A stretch of DNA of 64,000 bases, taken from contig CAYWSX010000002.1 in assembly GCA_964461115.1 (NCBI GenBank), positions 202,352-266,351 on the forward strand, in the 5' to 3' direction. The position numbers were made by a program, and so were the translations under genes. Below, in pieces: positions 1 through 8,275 of the stretch; positions within the stretch are counted from its first letter, which is position 1; every line of letters begins with the position of its first letter. Source of the stretch: RGIG2134 sp964461115 (GTDB lineage Bacteria > Cyanobacteriota > Vampirovibrionia > Gastranaerophilales > Gastranaerophilaceae). Below the pieces are notes generated by a model, which saw only the letters and a program-made list of their open reading frames with translations, was not told the DNA's origin and made no database searches.

Positions 1-580
1 AACGATTTGCACCTTCATCATTATTAACCCTTAAATGCGAATTAATAGCATTCTTAAGATTTTGAGAAATATACTCAGGGGCATTCTCAACTCTATTCTC
101 AACTATCGTTAACTCGTCTGCCTCTTTTATTAAAGCTTTAACATCTGCAAGCTCTTTTTCCGCACCTAAAAATATTCTGCCGACCAACTGCTTCGCTTTC
201 TCCGATAAATAAGGGGCACAATCATGCGCTTCTGCTGCAGCTTTTGCCTCCTCGTCCGCAAACTTACCTTTTGTAAGGAACTCCATTAACTCACTAAAAT
301 TTTTGTCATATTTTGAATCTTTCACACCGTCCACAACTATTTCGCTGAGTTCTTTAACGGCTTTAGAATTTTCCAACGTATTTACAGCGGCTTTGCCTTT
401 TCCTCTGAAAACAAAGTAAGCAGCCAAAAGCCCCGCCCCGACAAGTCCTGCTGCGATAGGAAGAGCAGAACCCGACTCCTCGGATTCCTTATTTTCCGCA
501 GCGAATGCAGGCTTAGCCGGCAACTTCGCAGCCTGCGGTACTTTTGGGCTAATATTAGGGCTGATATTTAAATCACTCAT
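1..580 (-). CDS. Hypothetical membrane-anchored protein, 3' end cut by window edge
   Basis: The frame is open from the ATG at 580 to the left edge, so at least 193 residues are visible and the C-terminus is missing. The start is supported by GGAAGG 7-12 bases upstream. Residues 1-35 are Pro/Ala/Glu-rich and look disordered. One hydrophobic segment follows at about residues 38-56 (LPIAAGLVGAGLLAAYFVF), then a basic stop-transfer stretch and a long charged helical region with many Ala/Glu/Lys. I recognise no domain. It is probably an inner-membrane protein with a short N-terminal tail and a soluble helical C-terminal part. Confidence 0.7.
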   Translation of the reverse strand, partial: MSDLNISPNISPKVPQAAKLPAKPAFAAENKESEESGSALPIAAGLVGAGLLAAYFVFRGKGKAAVNTLENSKAVKELSEIVVDGVKDSKYDKNFSELMEFLTKGKFADEEAKAAAEAHDCAPYLSEKAKQLVGRIFLGAEKELADVKALIKEADELTIVENRVENAPEYISQNLKNAINSHLRVNNDEGANR

Positions 581-692
581 ATTTTCAACCTTCCAGTACT
601 ACTCATATGAAAAGTAATAACAAAAATTTAATTGCTATAAATAAAATATTACTTTACATAGCTTAATTAAAATTCTTGAAGAGTCGTATAAT

Positions 693-1327
693 TTAAATAA
701 ATATTTTTTGCACAGCCGCTATTAATCCATTCTTCGCACCGGTGCGATGGGGTCCAAACATCAAATGCTCAGCAGCTACTTTATTATCACCTGAGAGCCC
801 CGTTATTAAACACTTCGACTGATTATCTAAAATAGTACAATGCGGAAATTGATTATTATTTAAATTTGAATAATACCACTCTTTATATTGGCTTTTGTCG
901 GTGCTGGGAACTGAGATACTCATTCCGGCCAACTTTCCGTTTTCTAACTTCATACGTATTAATTTGACTTCTTTGAAATTTTCATCAAGAATCCCATAAA
1001 ATTTTCCGGAATTTGAGTCAATCAGCGTAACAACCTTGTTATTTTTGGTCAAATACAGATAGTAAGGATGCATCCAATGATTATGATGCTCTTTTACCGC
1101 CGCTTCCAATATTGATTTTTCAGCTTCTATATGTATACGCCCCGCAAGTTTCCTTGCATTAACGGGAAGGTTTTTAGCGCAGCCATGATTATTTGCAGCA
1201 ACTAAAAGACGAGAGGAAGAGTACCCCCTCCCACTTATAAAAGTCCTAAAGGTTCTTGCTGCTTTTTATTTTTCCCTGTGGATGAAGCCGAAACTGCTGA
1301 ATTACCAGAAATTGAAACTATTTGCAT
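693..1327 (-). pseudogene. Unknown protein with a -1 frameshift near its N-terminus
   Basis: A strong ribosome site (AAGGAGTG) precedes an ATG at 1327. That frame encodes MQIVSISGNSAVSASSTGK and stops after 30 codons. The -1 frame, entered at an A-run near 1263-1267, is then open without interruption to 693 and reads AARTFRTFISGRG and onward. Joining the frames gives a product of about 211 residues. A TTG start at 1109 would give 138 residues but has no ribosome site and discards about 50 sensible upstream codons. The shift may be a one-base deletion in a homopolymer, an assembly error, or programmed -1 slippage at AAA-AAG. No domain is recognised. The N-terminus resembles other lineage proteins in this window. 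Confidence 0.65.
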
Positions 1328-1420
1328 TTGTCACTCCTTAATATTTTTATGCTAAATTAACTTGCTAACATTATTTTACTTGCTACTAAATTTTTTAATT
1401 ATTAAGAATTTTTTACAAAA

Positions 1421-1999
1421 CTACAAATTTTCTTTTAACCATTGAATCATGGGAATCAGCGCCAGCGCACGGTGGCTCAGAGTGTTTTTTTCTTCGGCAG
1501 ACATTTCGGCCATGGTTTTCCCGAGACCATCCACCAAAAATATCGGGTCGTAACCGAAACCGCCGCAGCCGGCAGGCTCAAATGCAATAGCACCCTTGCA
1601 TTCACCAAGAGTTTTATGTACGATATCTCCATTTTTATCCGTTAAAACCATTGAACAGACAAATTTGGCACTCCTCTCAGATTCTCGAACATTTTCAAGC
1701 TCACCCAACAATTTTGAGATTTTCTCCTCTTGCGTCGGAGCATATCTTGCAGAATAAATTCCCGGACGGCCGTCGAGAGCCTCCACACAAAGCCCTGTGT
1801 CATCCGCAAGAGCATATGCGCACATCAACTTCGAAGCTTCCCGCGCTTTTATAAAAGAATTCTCCTCAAAAGTCTCTCCGTCTTCAACAGGGTCAAATCC
1901 GTCTTTAACTTTAACAAAATGCACACCGTGAGTGTGCGAAATTGCATTTATTTCCTCAACTTTATGAGGGTTTGAGGACGCAAGAACTATTTCAATCAT
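1421..1999 (-). CDS. rdgB: XTP/dITP diphosphatase (Ham1/RdgB family)
   Basis: The 192-residue protein has the family length and motifs: SSNPHK at residues 9-14 (substrate loop), DDTGL in the middle, SARYA, GGFGYDPIF and the C-terminal SHRA. The family hydrolyses non-canonical purine nucleoside triphosphates (ITP, dITP, XTP) to the monophosphate and pyrophosphate in the cytoplasm, keeping damaged bases out of DNA and RNA. The ATG overlaps the stop codon of uppS by one base, so the two are translationally coupled, uppS first. Confidence 0.95.
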   Translation of the reverse strand: MIEIVLASSNPHKVEEINAISHTHGVHFVKVKDGFDPVEDGETFEENSFIKAREASKLMCAYALADDTGLCVEALDGRPGIYSARYAPTQEEKISKLLGELENVRESERSAKFVCSMVLTDKNGDIVHKTLGECKGAIAFEPAGCGGFGYDPIFLVDGLGKTMAEMSAEEKNTLSHRALALIPMIQWLKENL

Positions 2000-2739
2000 T
2001 ATTTTCCATACCTTCTGTTTCTGCTTTGAAACTCAAGAACAGCATCAGCAAGCATGTCACGCCCAAATTCAGGCCAAAACTCAGGCACAACATAAATCTC
2101 GGAATATGCAATCTGCCAAAGCAAATAATTGCTTACACGAAGCTCTCCGCCTGTTCTTATAAGCAAATCAGGGTCAGGAATGCCGGAAGTGTAGAGATTA
2201 TCGGAAATTGTTTGTTCCGTTATCTCCTCAAGACTTAAAGAGCCGCTCTGAACCTCCTGAGCGATTTTTTTCACCGCATTTGCTATTTCCATCCGAGAGC
2301 CGTAATTGAATGCAATCTGAAGGCCTACGCCGCCGTTATTTTTAGTTTTTTCTTCCGCGTTCAGAAGTATTTCTTTAAGACTCGGAGCGAGTACATCTAT
2401 ATCTCCGACAAATTTTATTTTAATATCCTCTTTGTGCATTTCATCAAGCTCTTTACCAAGAGTTTTTGCAAGAAGACTCATCAAAAATTCAACTTCCTCG
2501 GGTTTTCTGTTCCAATTTTCTGTTGAAAATGCGTATACGGTCAAATATTCTATGCCAAAATCCTTGCACGCTCTTAATGTTTTTTTAAGTGCTTCAACTC
2601 CTTTTTGGTGTCCAATGGCAGTAGGAAGCATTCTTTCTTTTGCCCAGCGGCGATTACCGTCCATGATTGCAGCTACATGCTTTAAACCGGTTTGTTGCAC
2701 AATTTCTTTTATTTCGCCATCAGATAACTTTTTTTCCAC
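1999..2739 (-). CDS. uppS: Isoprenyl transferase (undecaprenyl diphosphate synthase)
   Basis: This is a cis-prenyltransferase of 246 residues. It carries the signature AAIMDGNRRWAKER (catalytic Asp in MDGN), the HQKGVEAL segment, and near the C-terminus PDLLIRTGGELRVSNYLLWQ, with a Ser-Asn-Tyr-Leu-Leu-Trp-Gln block typical of the family. It condenses isopentenyl diphosphate units onto farnesyl diphosphate to make the C55 carrier for peptidoglycan and O-antigen assembly. The start is GTG at 2739, with GAGG 7-10 bases upstream. It is the first gene of the two-gene operon with rdgB. Confidence 0.96.
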   Translation of the reverse strand: MEKKLSDGEIKEIVQQTGLKHVAAIMDGNRRWAKERMLPTAIGHQKGVEALKKTLRACKDFGIEYLTVYAFSTENWNRKPEEVEFLMSLLAKTLGKELDEMHKEDIKIKFVGDIDVLAPSLKEILLNAEEKTKNNGGVGLQIAFNYGSRMEIANAVKKIAQEVQSGSLSLEEITEQTISDNLYTSGIPDPDLLIRTGGELRVSNYLLWQIAYSEIYVVPEFWPEFGRDMLADAVLEFQSRNRRYGK

Positions 2740-2798
2740 AACTCTATCCTCACTTTACTCCCATAATAAGCTAAAAAAAGGAAAAAATAAAATAAGTG

Positions 2799-2826
2799 TT
2801 GAAATTTAAAATTGTGCATGTATAAT
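2799..2826 (+). promoter_or_regulatory. Promoter of tRNA-Gly
   Basis: TTGAAA at 2799-2804 and a perfect TATAAT at 2821-2826 are separated by 16 bases. Predicted transcription starts near 2833, nine bases before the mature tRNA. Confidence 0.75.
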
Positions 2827-2841
2827 AAATACATACTCAAT

Positions 2842-2916
2842 GCGGGAGTAATTCAGTGGTAGAATGCTTCCTTGCCAAGGAAGATGTCGCGAGTTCGAGC
2901 CTCGTCTCCCGCTCCA
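2842..2916 (+). tRNA. tRNA-Gly (anticodon GCC)
   Basis: The sequence folds into a complete cloverleaf. The seven-base acceptor stem GCGGGAG/CTCCCGC is perfect, the D arm contains TTCAGTGGTAGAA, the anticodon loop is TTGCCAA giving GCC, and the T loop contains GTTCGAG. The discriminator is T and CCA is encoded at 2914-2916. Confidence 0.97.
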
Positions 2917-2917
2917 T

Positions 2918-2947
2918 AAAAAAGACCCAATATCGGGTCTTTTTTTT
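2918..2947 (+). terminator. Intrinsic terminator of tRNA-Gly
   Basis: AAAAAAGACCC (2918-2928) pairs perfectly with GGGTCTTTTTT (2935-2945) around a six-base loop and runs into a T tract. It begins two bases after the tRNA CCA. Confidence 0.9.
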
Positions 2948-3009
2948 ATGAAAAAATCCATTCCGGTTAAAGAAGCATTTAAATATATACAGTATTGAAC
3001 GATACCATC

Positions 3010-3038
3010 TTGGCGCTTAACAGTAATTTCCGTATGGT
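3010..3038 (+). promoter_or_regulatory. Promoter of the MerR-family gene
   Basis: TTGGCG (3010-3015), a 17-base spacer and TATGGT (3033-3038) form a sigma70-like promoter. TACCAT at 3003-3008 and ATGGTA at 3034-3039 form an inverted repeat bracketing it, a possible operator for autoregulation. Confidence 0.5.
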
Positions 3039-3091
3039 AAAATCGGAATTAACAGGTTAGAATAACTTGTTACTTAATAGTTGAGGTGGAA

Positions 3092-3427
3092 ATGCCATAC
3101 GATAAAAATACTCCTTTGTTCCCAATTAGTGTTGCCGGTAAAATGGTAGGTGTCACTACTAAAATGTTGAGGATATACGAAGAGGCTGGTCTGCTTTTGC
3201 CGCAAAGAACGCCAAATACAGCCAAAATCAAAGGCAGAAGACTTTATTCTCAAAATGATATTGAATATATAGCTTCATTGAGACTTCTAATGCAAGAAGG
3301 TTTTACAATAGACAACTTAAATCTTCTTTACAGTTTTTGGCTGCATAAAAATCCAAATAACAAACCTGTAAAAACTGAATTTCTTGAAGAATTAAGCAAT
3401 TTTGTTAAAGCAAACAAAGAAAGCTGA
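3092..3427 (+). CDS. MerR-family transcriptional regulator (HspR-like)
   Basis: This is a 111-residue DNA-binding protein. The opening PLFPISVAGKMVGVTTKMLR-IYEEAGLL is the MerR winged helix-turn-helix, and RRLYSQNDIEYIASLRLL is the wing and second helix. The layout matches HspR-type repressors, which bind inverted repeats at chaperone genes. There is no long dimerisation coiled coil and no cysteine sensor, so the signal is unknown. I start at the ATG at 3092 because GAGGTGG lies directly upstream; a GTG two codons earlier lies inside that ribosome site. Its 3' end overlaps the convergent gene by 23 bases. Confidence 0.85.
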   Translation: MPYDKNTPLFPISVAGKMVGVTTKMLRIYEEAGLLLPQRTPNTAKIKGRRLYSQNDIEYIASLRLLMQEGFTIDNLNLLYSFWLHKNPNNKPVKTEFLEELSNFVKANKES

Positions 3428-3758
3428 TTTCTACATCCAGATCTCCGTTTAAGAAGCTTGTTCCCAAAGGTGTTACTGAGATATTTCCGTCTTCGTTGAA
3501 CAATACCATTCCGTTTTGCAGAAGCAGTTTAAAAATGCTCTCCAATTGCAGCACACTGAAATTAACAAAAACCGAATAAAGGCTGTACGTGTAGAATTCG
3601 GAGTTTTTTGGTGTATCATTTGCTTTATCTCCTCTCAAAAAAGCAAATAATCCCTGTGGAGCTAAAGGAATTTTAATCATCAAAATAGCTTTTAGCATGA
3701 TCTTAAGGATCGTTTGCTGATAAGTCTTTGTAAGTTCTTCAATTGTAATCATTTTCAC
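3405..3758 (-). CDS. Small winged-helix protein, possibly RQC-like
   Basis: The product is 117 residues. Residues 36-105 contain LFAFLRGDKAND, a helical stretch and QLESIFKLLLQNGMVLFNEDG-ISVTPLG. This recalls the RecQ C-terminal (RQC) winged helix, in which a LRG-like turn is followed by helices and a beta hairpin, but no helicase is attached. The resemblance is by eye only. It could be a free-standing DNA-binding accessory protein. It runs convergently into the MerR gene. Confidence 0.6.
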   Translation of the reverse strand: MKMITIEELTKTYQQTILKIMLKAILMIKIPLAPQGLFAFLRGDKANDTPKNSEFYTYSLYSVFVNFSVLQLESIFKLLLQNGMVLFNEDGNISVTPLGTSFLNGDLDVEISFLCLL

Positions 3759-3826
3759 CTGCCTATAATATCTGATTCCATTTAGTGCTTATTCTGCATT
3801 ACAAAATAACGAAACACCAAAGATAA

Positions 3827-3923
3827 ACATCAATTGATGTCGTTTTTACGTACGCAATTTCATATAACTCAAAAAGTCGCTTTTTGAGAAAAATTAATGT
3901 ATAATTATTACATAATACATTAT
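3827..3923. promoter_or_regulatory. Divergent regulatory region with three palindromes
   Basis: The gap between the divergent RQC-like and XRE genes holds a 14-base perfect palindrome ACATCAATTGATGT (3827-3840), an inverted repeat CTCAAAAAG-tcg-CTTTTTGAG (3868-3888), a -10-like TATAAT (3900-3905), and ATAAT-ac-ATTAT (3912-3923). The middle repeat covers the -35 position of the XRE promoter, as expected for an autoregulatory operator. Confidence 0.5.
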
Positions 3924-3961
3924 TATCCAAATCAAGATAATTGTCAACATAAGGATTAGAG

Positions 3962-4615
3962 ATGAGTAACATTTCTTATAAAATGAAGATGATAAGAGCA
4001 GCTTTAAGCTTAAATCAAACTGAGTTTGGAGCCAAGCTGGGCACAACTTTATCAACCATAAGTAAATACGAACAGGGCGTTTCAAGTCCTGGGTATGATT
4101 TTATCGTCAAAATGGGTAAAGTTTACGGAATTAACCTAAATTGGCTCATAAAAGACCAAGGTGAAATGTTCACTGAAGAATTTCTTTTAAAAACAGGAAC
4201 AGACAACAAACCGCATATAAGATTGATTAAATCCGATAATTCTTACTCCGTAGCCGAAAGCTCGGGAGTAACAAAAGAAGAAATCAGCCGAATTTCATCA
4301 AATTATAGAGCTCTGGCAACAGAAAATGATATTTTTGAACTTGCAAAGAAAATCAACCTACCCGTAATTATCGATATTGAAACCGACGGAAAAATAACAG
4401 AAAGCAAGGTATACGGCCAAAACGGTAAAATTCTTTCTCCTTCTCAGGTTAAAAGAAATGATGATTATGAAAATTTATTAAAAAAGATTGAAAAAATTGC
4501 AAACAACAAGCAAAAAATAAAGTTTGTAAATCTTGCACTCGACGCATTTAAAGACAGAAAAGCTCTTGAAGAGCTGAAACTTATGGTACAAGGCATAGAA
4601 TTGACACTAAACTAG
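3962..4615 (+). CDS. XRE-family helix-turn-helix regulator
   Basis: The protein has 217 residues. Residues 5-65 form a Cro/CI-type domain: MKMIRAALSLNQTEFGAKLG, then TTLSTISKYEQGVSSPGYDF (recognition helix) and INLNWLIKDQGEMF. The remaining ~150 residues are charged and helical with no known domain and no LexA-type catalytic Ser/Lys. AGGA lies seven bases upstream of the ATG. Phage-repressor-like regulators of this kind commonly autoregulate; palindromes in the upstream gap fit that. The stop codon overlaps the stop of the convergent nitrilase in the shared bases CTAG. Confidence 0.85.
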   Translation: MSNISYKMKMIRAALSLNQTEFGAKLGTTLSTISKYEQGVSSPGYDFIVKMGKVYGINLNWLIKDQGEMFTEEFLLKTGTDNKPHIRLIKSDNSYSVAESSGVTKEEISRISSNYRALATENDIFELAKKINLPVIIDIETDGKITESKVYGQNGKILSPSQVKRNDDYENLLKKIEKIANNKQKIKFVNLALDAFKDRKALEELKLMVQGIELTLN

Positions 4616-5436
4616 CCTATCTCTACTATCGGAAACTGTTTCCGTGCCTCACGAAGAGCCTTTAAATCAATCTCAGCAGAAATAAGTGTTTTTTCATCTG
4701 CGCCGGCACATGCCAAGACAACGCCTTCGTGGTTAACAATTTGGGAGAAACCTATTGAAGTCAAAAAAGAATTCTGACGCCCGCACTGATTTGAAGTAAT
4801 AACGGCGCAAACATTATCAAATGCGCGTGTTTTAGCCATAAGCTTCCAATCATCATCAAATTTTGCCCTAAATGCCTGAGTTGCAGAATTCAAAGTTGAC
4901 CATGCCGCAGGATTGGTAATAATCTCAGCACCTTTTTTCATTAACTCATGAAAACATCCCGCAAATCGGATATCAAAACAAACACTCAATCCTAATTTTC
5001 CAAAGTCAGTATCAACCACAACGGTCTCAGAACCGGGTTCCGTATATTCGCCTTCATTTCCTCCAAAATAATTAAACAAATGCATTTTGTCATACGAGGC
5101 CATGCAATTTCCTTCGCGGTCGAAAAGAACGCTCGTGTTATAGAATTTTTCGTGCCTTTCTTCTAAAATACTACCGCAAACAACATATGAAGCGTATTTT
5201 TGTGCTATTTGCGCAGCAAAGTCAAAAATCAACGAAGTATTATCTTTAGCAGCAAATTTCCTGAAATCATCAGCTGTAAGATTAATACCGGTATTAAAGA
5301 ACTCCGGAAACACAATCAAATCAATTTTGCTCGGGGCATGCTCTTCAAGCAGGGTGCTTATTATTCTTAAATTTTCTTGAGGATTTTTGTCTGCGGGAAG
5401 AAACTGCAAACTAACGACAGAAATTTTATCCGACAT
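4612..5436 (-). CDS. Carbon-nitrogen hydrolase (nitrilase superfamily)
   Basis: The Glu-Lys-Cys triad of the superfamily is visible: LIVFPEFFNTG (Glu), YDKMHLFNYF (Lys) and LSVCFDIRF (Cys). The ~274-residue length fits the amidase branch, which hydrolyses amide bonds of small molecules. Overall layout suggests an omega-amidase or Nit2-type enzyme, but the substrate cannot be read from sequence. I start at the ATG at 5436; a TTG at 5448 has GGAG only one base away, which is too close. It lies downstream of the Skp-like gene on the same strand, separated by a strong hairpin. Confidence 0.88.
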   Translation of the reverse strand: MSDKISVVSLQFLPADKNPQENLRIISTLLEEHAPSKIDLIVFPEFFNTGINLTADDFRKFAAKDNTSLIFDFAAQIAQKYASYVVCGSILEERHEKFYNTSVLFDREGNCMASYDKMHLFNYFGGNEGEYTEPGSETVVVDTDFGKLGLSVCFDIRFAGCFHELMKKGAEIITNPAAWSTLNSATQAFRAKFDDDWKLMAKTRAFDNVCAVITSNQCGRQNSFLTSIGFSQIVNHEGVVLACAGADEKTLISAEIDLKALREARKQFPIVEIG

Positions 5437-5461
5437 ATTATTTTTCAAACTCCATAAAAGA

Positions 5462-5486
5462 CAAAGAGCCGAAAATCGGCTCTTTG
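5462..5486 (-). terminator. Hairpin terminator after the Skp-like gene
   Basis: CAAAGAGCCGA and TCGGCTCTTTG are perfect 11-base complements around a three-base loop. On the minus strand the stem is followed by TCTTTTA, a weak T tract. It sits between the Skp-like gene and the nitrilase. Confidence 0.75.
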
Positions 5487-5496
5487 AATATCCAGA

Positions 5497-5964
5497 CTAT
5501 TTTAAAGCGGCGGAAACTGCTGATGTAATATCTTCTCCACCTGCAATGACTGAAGATTTATACAAAACAAGATTGTAATTACCTTCCTTTGTTTTCGTAT
5601 TTACAACAGAAGTAATACTCTTATCAAGTGCCAACAATTTTGTTGAATAATTCTTTTCAATAGCTGCTTTCTTATTATTTAAATCTTTTGCATGCTTTTC
5701 TTCAAGCGATTTACGTTTATTGGCATCTTTTTCAGCGGCTATTTCTGTTTTTGCTTTTTTTACAGACTCAATAAATTCAGCAACTTGTTTATCTTTGTCT
5801 GCTTTTGCTGCGGCAAACTGCTTAGAGCCTTCTACAACTTTCTTAACATCTATTACTGCAACTTTATAGTTAGAAGGAACATCAGAAACCGCAAAATTGT
5901 TTACTGAAAGCCCTATTGCCAATCCCACGGCTGCAACTGCTAAAAATTTAAAATTGTTTTTCAT
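5497..5964 (-). CDS. OmpH/Skp-family periplasmic chaperone
   Basis: The product has 155 residues. Residues 1-27 are a signal peptide (basic MKNNFK, then a hydrophobic core ending near AVSDV). VAVIDVKKVVEGSKQF is the first strand and helix of the family. A long Lys/Glu/Ala coiled coil follows (residues 60-115), then NLVLYKSSVIAGGEDITSAV, in which the terminal DIT is a family hallmark. Skp proteins are trimers that hold unfolded outer-membrane proteins in the periplasm, which fits an organism with a lipid A-type outer membrane. GGGGG lies upstream of the ATG. Confidence 0.88.
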   Translation of the reverse strand: MKNNFKFLAVAAVGLAIGLSVNNFAVSDVPSNYKVAVIDVKKVVEGSKQFAAAKADKDKQVAEFIESVKKAKTEIAAEKDANKRKSLEEKHAKDLNNKKAAIEKNYSTKLLALDKSITSVVNTKTKEGNYNLVLYKSSVIAGGEDITSAVSAALK

Positions 5965-6039
5965 ACTTAACCCCCTTTATGTAAGTTGAACTTTATTTAC
6001 CAATGATACAGGCATTAAAGGTGAAAATCAATAAAAAGA

Positions 6040-6073
6040 GGCGGAAAATAACATTTTTTAATGATTTTCCGCC
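6040..6073 (-). terminator. Terminator of the small secreted protein gene
   Basis: ATTTTCCGCC (6064-6073) pairs with GGCGGAAAAT (6040-6049). On the minus strand a CTCTTTTTATT tract follows, ten bases past the stop codon. Confidence 0.8.
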
Positions 6074-6082
6074 ATGCCTTCT

Positions 6083-6430
6083 TTATTTTTTCAAATCGTC
6101 CTTTAATTTATTGTATTCTGTTTTAGTTTTTGTCTCGGCATGCTCAGCACCCTGCTTTGTTTTCTCTATCATCTTGTCAGTAGATGATTTCACTTTTTCC
6201 GCATCATTTTTGACGCCTTGTTTGATATCTTTACCTACTTTTGCAGCGTCTTTGTCTGTTTTCTCAAAAAAATCTTTAGCACCTGTTTTAACAGTATTAA
6301 CAGACTTGGTATCACCAGCTTGAACAAGCTGCCACTCAGGTGACGGCTCAAACTTCGGAACATCGGCAAAAGACGCACCGCACGCCAAAGAAAAGGCAAC
6401 AACACCCAATAGAAAATTAGTTTTTTTCAT
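6083..6430 (-). CDS. Small secreted helical protein
   Basis: The 115-residue product starts with a clear signal peptide (MKKTNFLLGVVAFSLACGAS, cleavage near FADVP). The mature part from about residue 45 is one long amphipathic helix rich in Lys, Asp, Thr and Ala, with repeats such as KTGAKDFFEKTDKDAAKVGK. The pattern recalls LEA-like or YtxH-like helical stress proteins, but I assign no family. AGGAGA stands seven bases upstream of the ATG and a good terminator follows, so it is a single-gene unit. Confidence 0.75.
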   Translation of the reverse strand: MKKTNFLLGVVAFSLACGASFADVPKFEPSPEWQLVQAGDTKSVNTVKTGAKDFFEKTDKDAAKVGKDIKQGVKNDAEKVKSSTDKMIEKTKQGAEHAETKTKTEYNKLKDDLKK

Positions 6431-6646
6431 GACATTTCTCCTGATTAGTTTTAACGAGTGAACTCTATCATCAAATAAAAAAATTAGATATTAGCCAAAC
6501 AAAATAGCCCGAGTGGCTAATAGAATGTGTTTTTTTAATAGATAAAATACATGTAGTATAAATTTTGAGCAATAAAATATATCCACTTGGGTAATATTCA
6601 CAGGAAGTATCAGGTCTTAAAATTAAATAAAGGATTAGAGGTTTAA

Positions 6647-8275
6647 ATGCGTAATTTTAAAACAATACGTACATTTACTTTTTTTGTATTAATTTTCACA
6701 TTAATATGCTTAATACACCTCTCTAAACATTCAATTTTAAATATAAATTATCTTTTTACCGGCATGCTTATACTTTTAGGCTTATTATTTAAAATACACT
6801 TTGACTTGGAAAAGAAATACAACGCGCTGAAACAAGAAAGCAGAATTATAAAGCAAATATTTGAAAACGCACCCGAAGCATTATTTTACAAAGATAAATA
6901 TCTAAAATACCAAGGTGCAAACAAAGCATTTCTGGAGACATGGAACTTGTCAGCAGAAAAATTAAAAGGTAAATCAGATATAAATATCTATCCGGAATAT
7001 ATCAAATCAGAAATCAGACAAAATGAGATTTTTGTTTTACAGAATAAAGTGGCACTTTCAGATGAGAAACATATAAAAACAAAGGATACAGAAAAATATT
7101 ATGAACTCGCCAGGATACCACTGCTCTCAGAAGATGGAAACATAGTAGGACTTGCAGGAATTTCAAGAGATATTACCAGATTAAAACTTACAGAGAGAGA
7201 ATTACTGAAAAAACAATCACAACTAAAAGGAATACTTGATAACATGCCTTATGTGGCCTATCTCAAAGACCTTTCAGGAAATATCGTTTGCAGCAATAAA
7301 AAATACCGGGAATTATTACACTCAATTTCCGAAATGGATAACGGTGAGGATTTTCTTTCCGAAGTATCCAACCAATTCAGTGATAATGAAGAAAAAGTCA
7401 TCAAAGAACAAAAAACAATAACCTTTGAAAAAAGAATTCGAACTAAAAATATCGAAATATGGTTTGAGGTTCACAAAGCACCACTATTCGATAATTCAAA
7501 TAACGTCTGCGGCATAGTTGTCACTTCAAAAGAAATAAGCGCTCAAAAAGAAGTAGAGCAGCAAAAAGAACTGTTTGTAGCAACGCTTACTCACGATTTA
7601 AAGACACCGACAACCGCACAAATGAGAGCTCTCGAGTTGTTTGAAAAAGGAATCCTCGGACCGCTCAACAAGGATCAAAAGGAGATTGCTCATCAAGTCT
7701 ACAACTCTTGCAAATACATGAACAATATGATCGGAACTGTTCTTGCCAGCTACAAATTTGACTATGGTCAGGTAAAATTAACACCTGAAATCTTTGATAT
7801 TGTAGAACTGGCTGAGGAATGCAACAAAGAACTTCTTTTCTCCTCCGAAGAAAAAAATATCAGGGTAAATATAAAAAGCTCCGATACCGAAATTACAATC
7901 AGTGCCGACAAACTCAATATAAAAAGAGTAATCATGAATCTGCTCGGAAATGCTATGGCATATTCCAGACATGACTCGACCGTAGATATTTACGTCAGCA
8001 AAATGCACGATTTTGTCCGCCTTGAAGTGGTTAATATAAGCGAATACCTATCTCCGTCAGAATTAGAACGAATATTTAAAAAATACATAAGTAAAGCGGA
8101 GAAATATAATAAAGCAGGCACAGGATTGGGACTTTATCTCTCAAAACAAATTATCGACGCTCACGGCGGCAGAATGATTGCAAAAAGTAATGAAAATAAA
8201 ATAAACACTTTCGGATTCGAACTTAATATCAACAAGTTTGCCGATTCTGAATCAGTCGAAGTAACAACTATTTAG
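6647..8275 (+). CDS. Membrane PAS-domain sensor histidine kinase
   Basis: The 542-residue protein has two N-terminal transmembrane helices (about residues 10-27 and 33-49) and two PAS domains (about 65-180 and 190-300; the first contains IFENAPEALFYKDKYLKYQG). The HisKA helix has the phospho-acceptor His316 in LTHDLKTPT. The ATPase domain shows an N box NLLGNAMAYS near residue 430 and a G box GTGLGLYLSKQII near residue 490. It autophosphorylates in response to a signal sensed by PAS. No response regulator is adjacent, so its partner is elsewhere. GAGG stands five bases before the ATG. It overlaps the convergent LysM gene by eight bases. Confidence 0.93.
   Translation: MRNFKTIRTFTFFVLIFTLICLIHLSKHSILNINYLFTGMLILLGLLFKIHFDLEKKYNALKQESRIIKQIFENAPEALFYKDKYLKYQGANKAFLETWNLSAEKLKGKSDINIYPEYIKSEIRQNEIFVLQNKVALSDEKHIKTKDTEKYYELARIPLLSEDGNIVGLAGISRDITRLKLTERELLKKQSQLKGILDNMPYVAYLKDLSGNIVCSNKKYRELLHSISEMDNGEDFLSEVSNQFSDNEEKVIKEQKTITFEKRIRTKNIEIWFEVHKAPLFDNSNNVCGIVVTSKEISAQKEVEQQKELFVATLTHDLKTPTTAQMRALELFEKGILGPLNKDQKEIAHQVYNSCKYMNNMIGTVLASYKFDYGQVKLTPEIFDIVELAEECNKELLFSSEEKNIRVNIKSSDTEITISADKLNIKRVIMNLLGNAMAYSRHDSTVDIYVSKMHDFVRLEVVNISEYLSPSELERIFKKYISKAEKYNKAGTGLGLYLSKQIIDAHGGRMIAKSNENKINTFGFELNINKFADSESVEVTTI

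Noticed and set aside
1442..2238. Several plus-strand frames over rdgB and uppS
   Set aside because: They are antisense to two clearly conserved genes and have no start signals.
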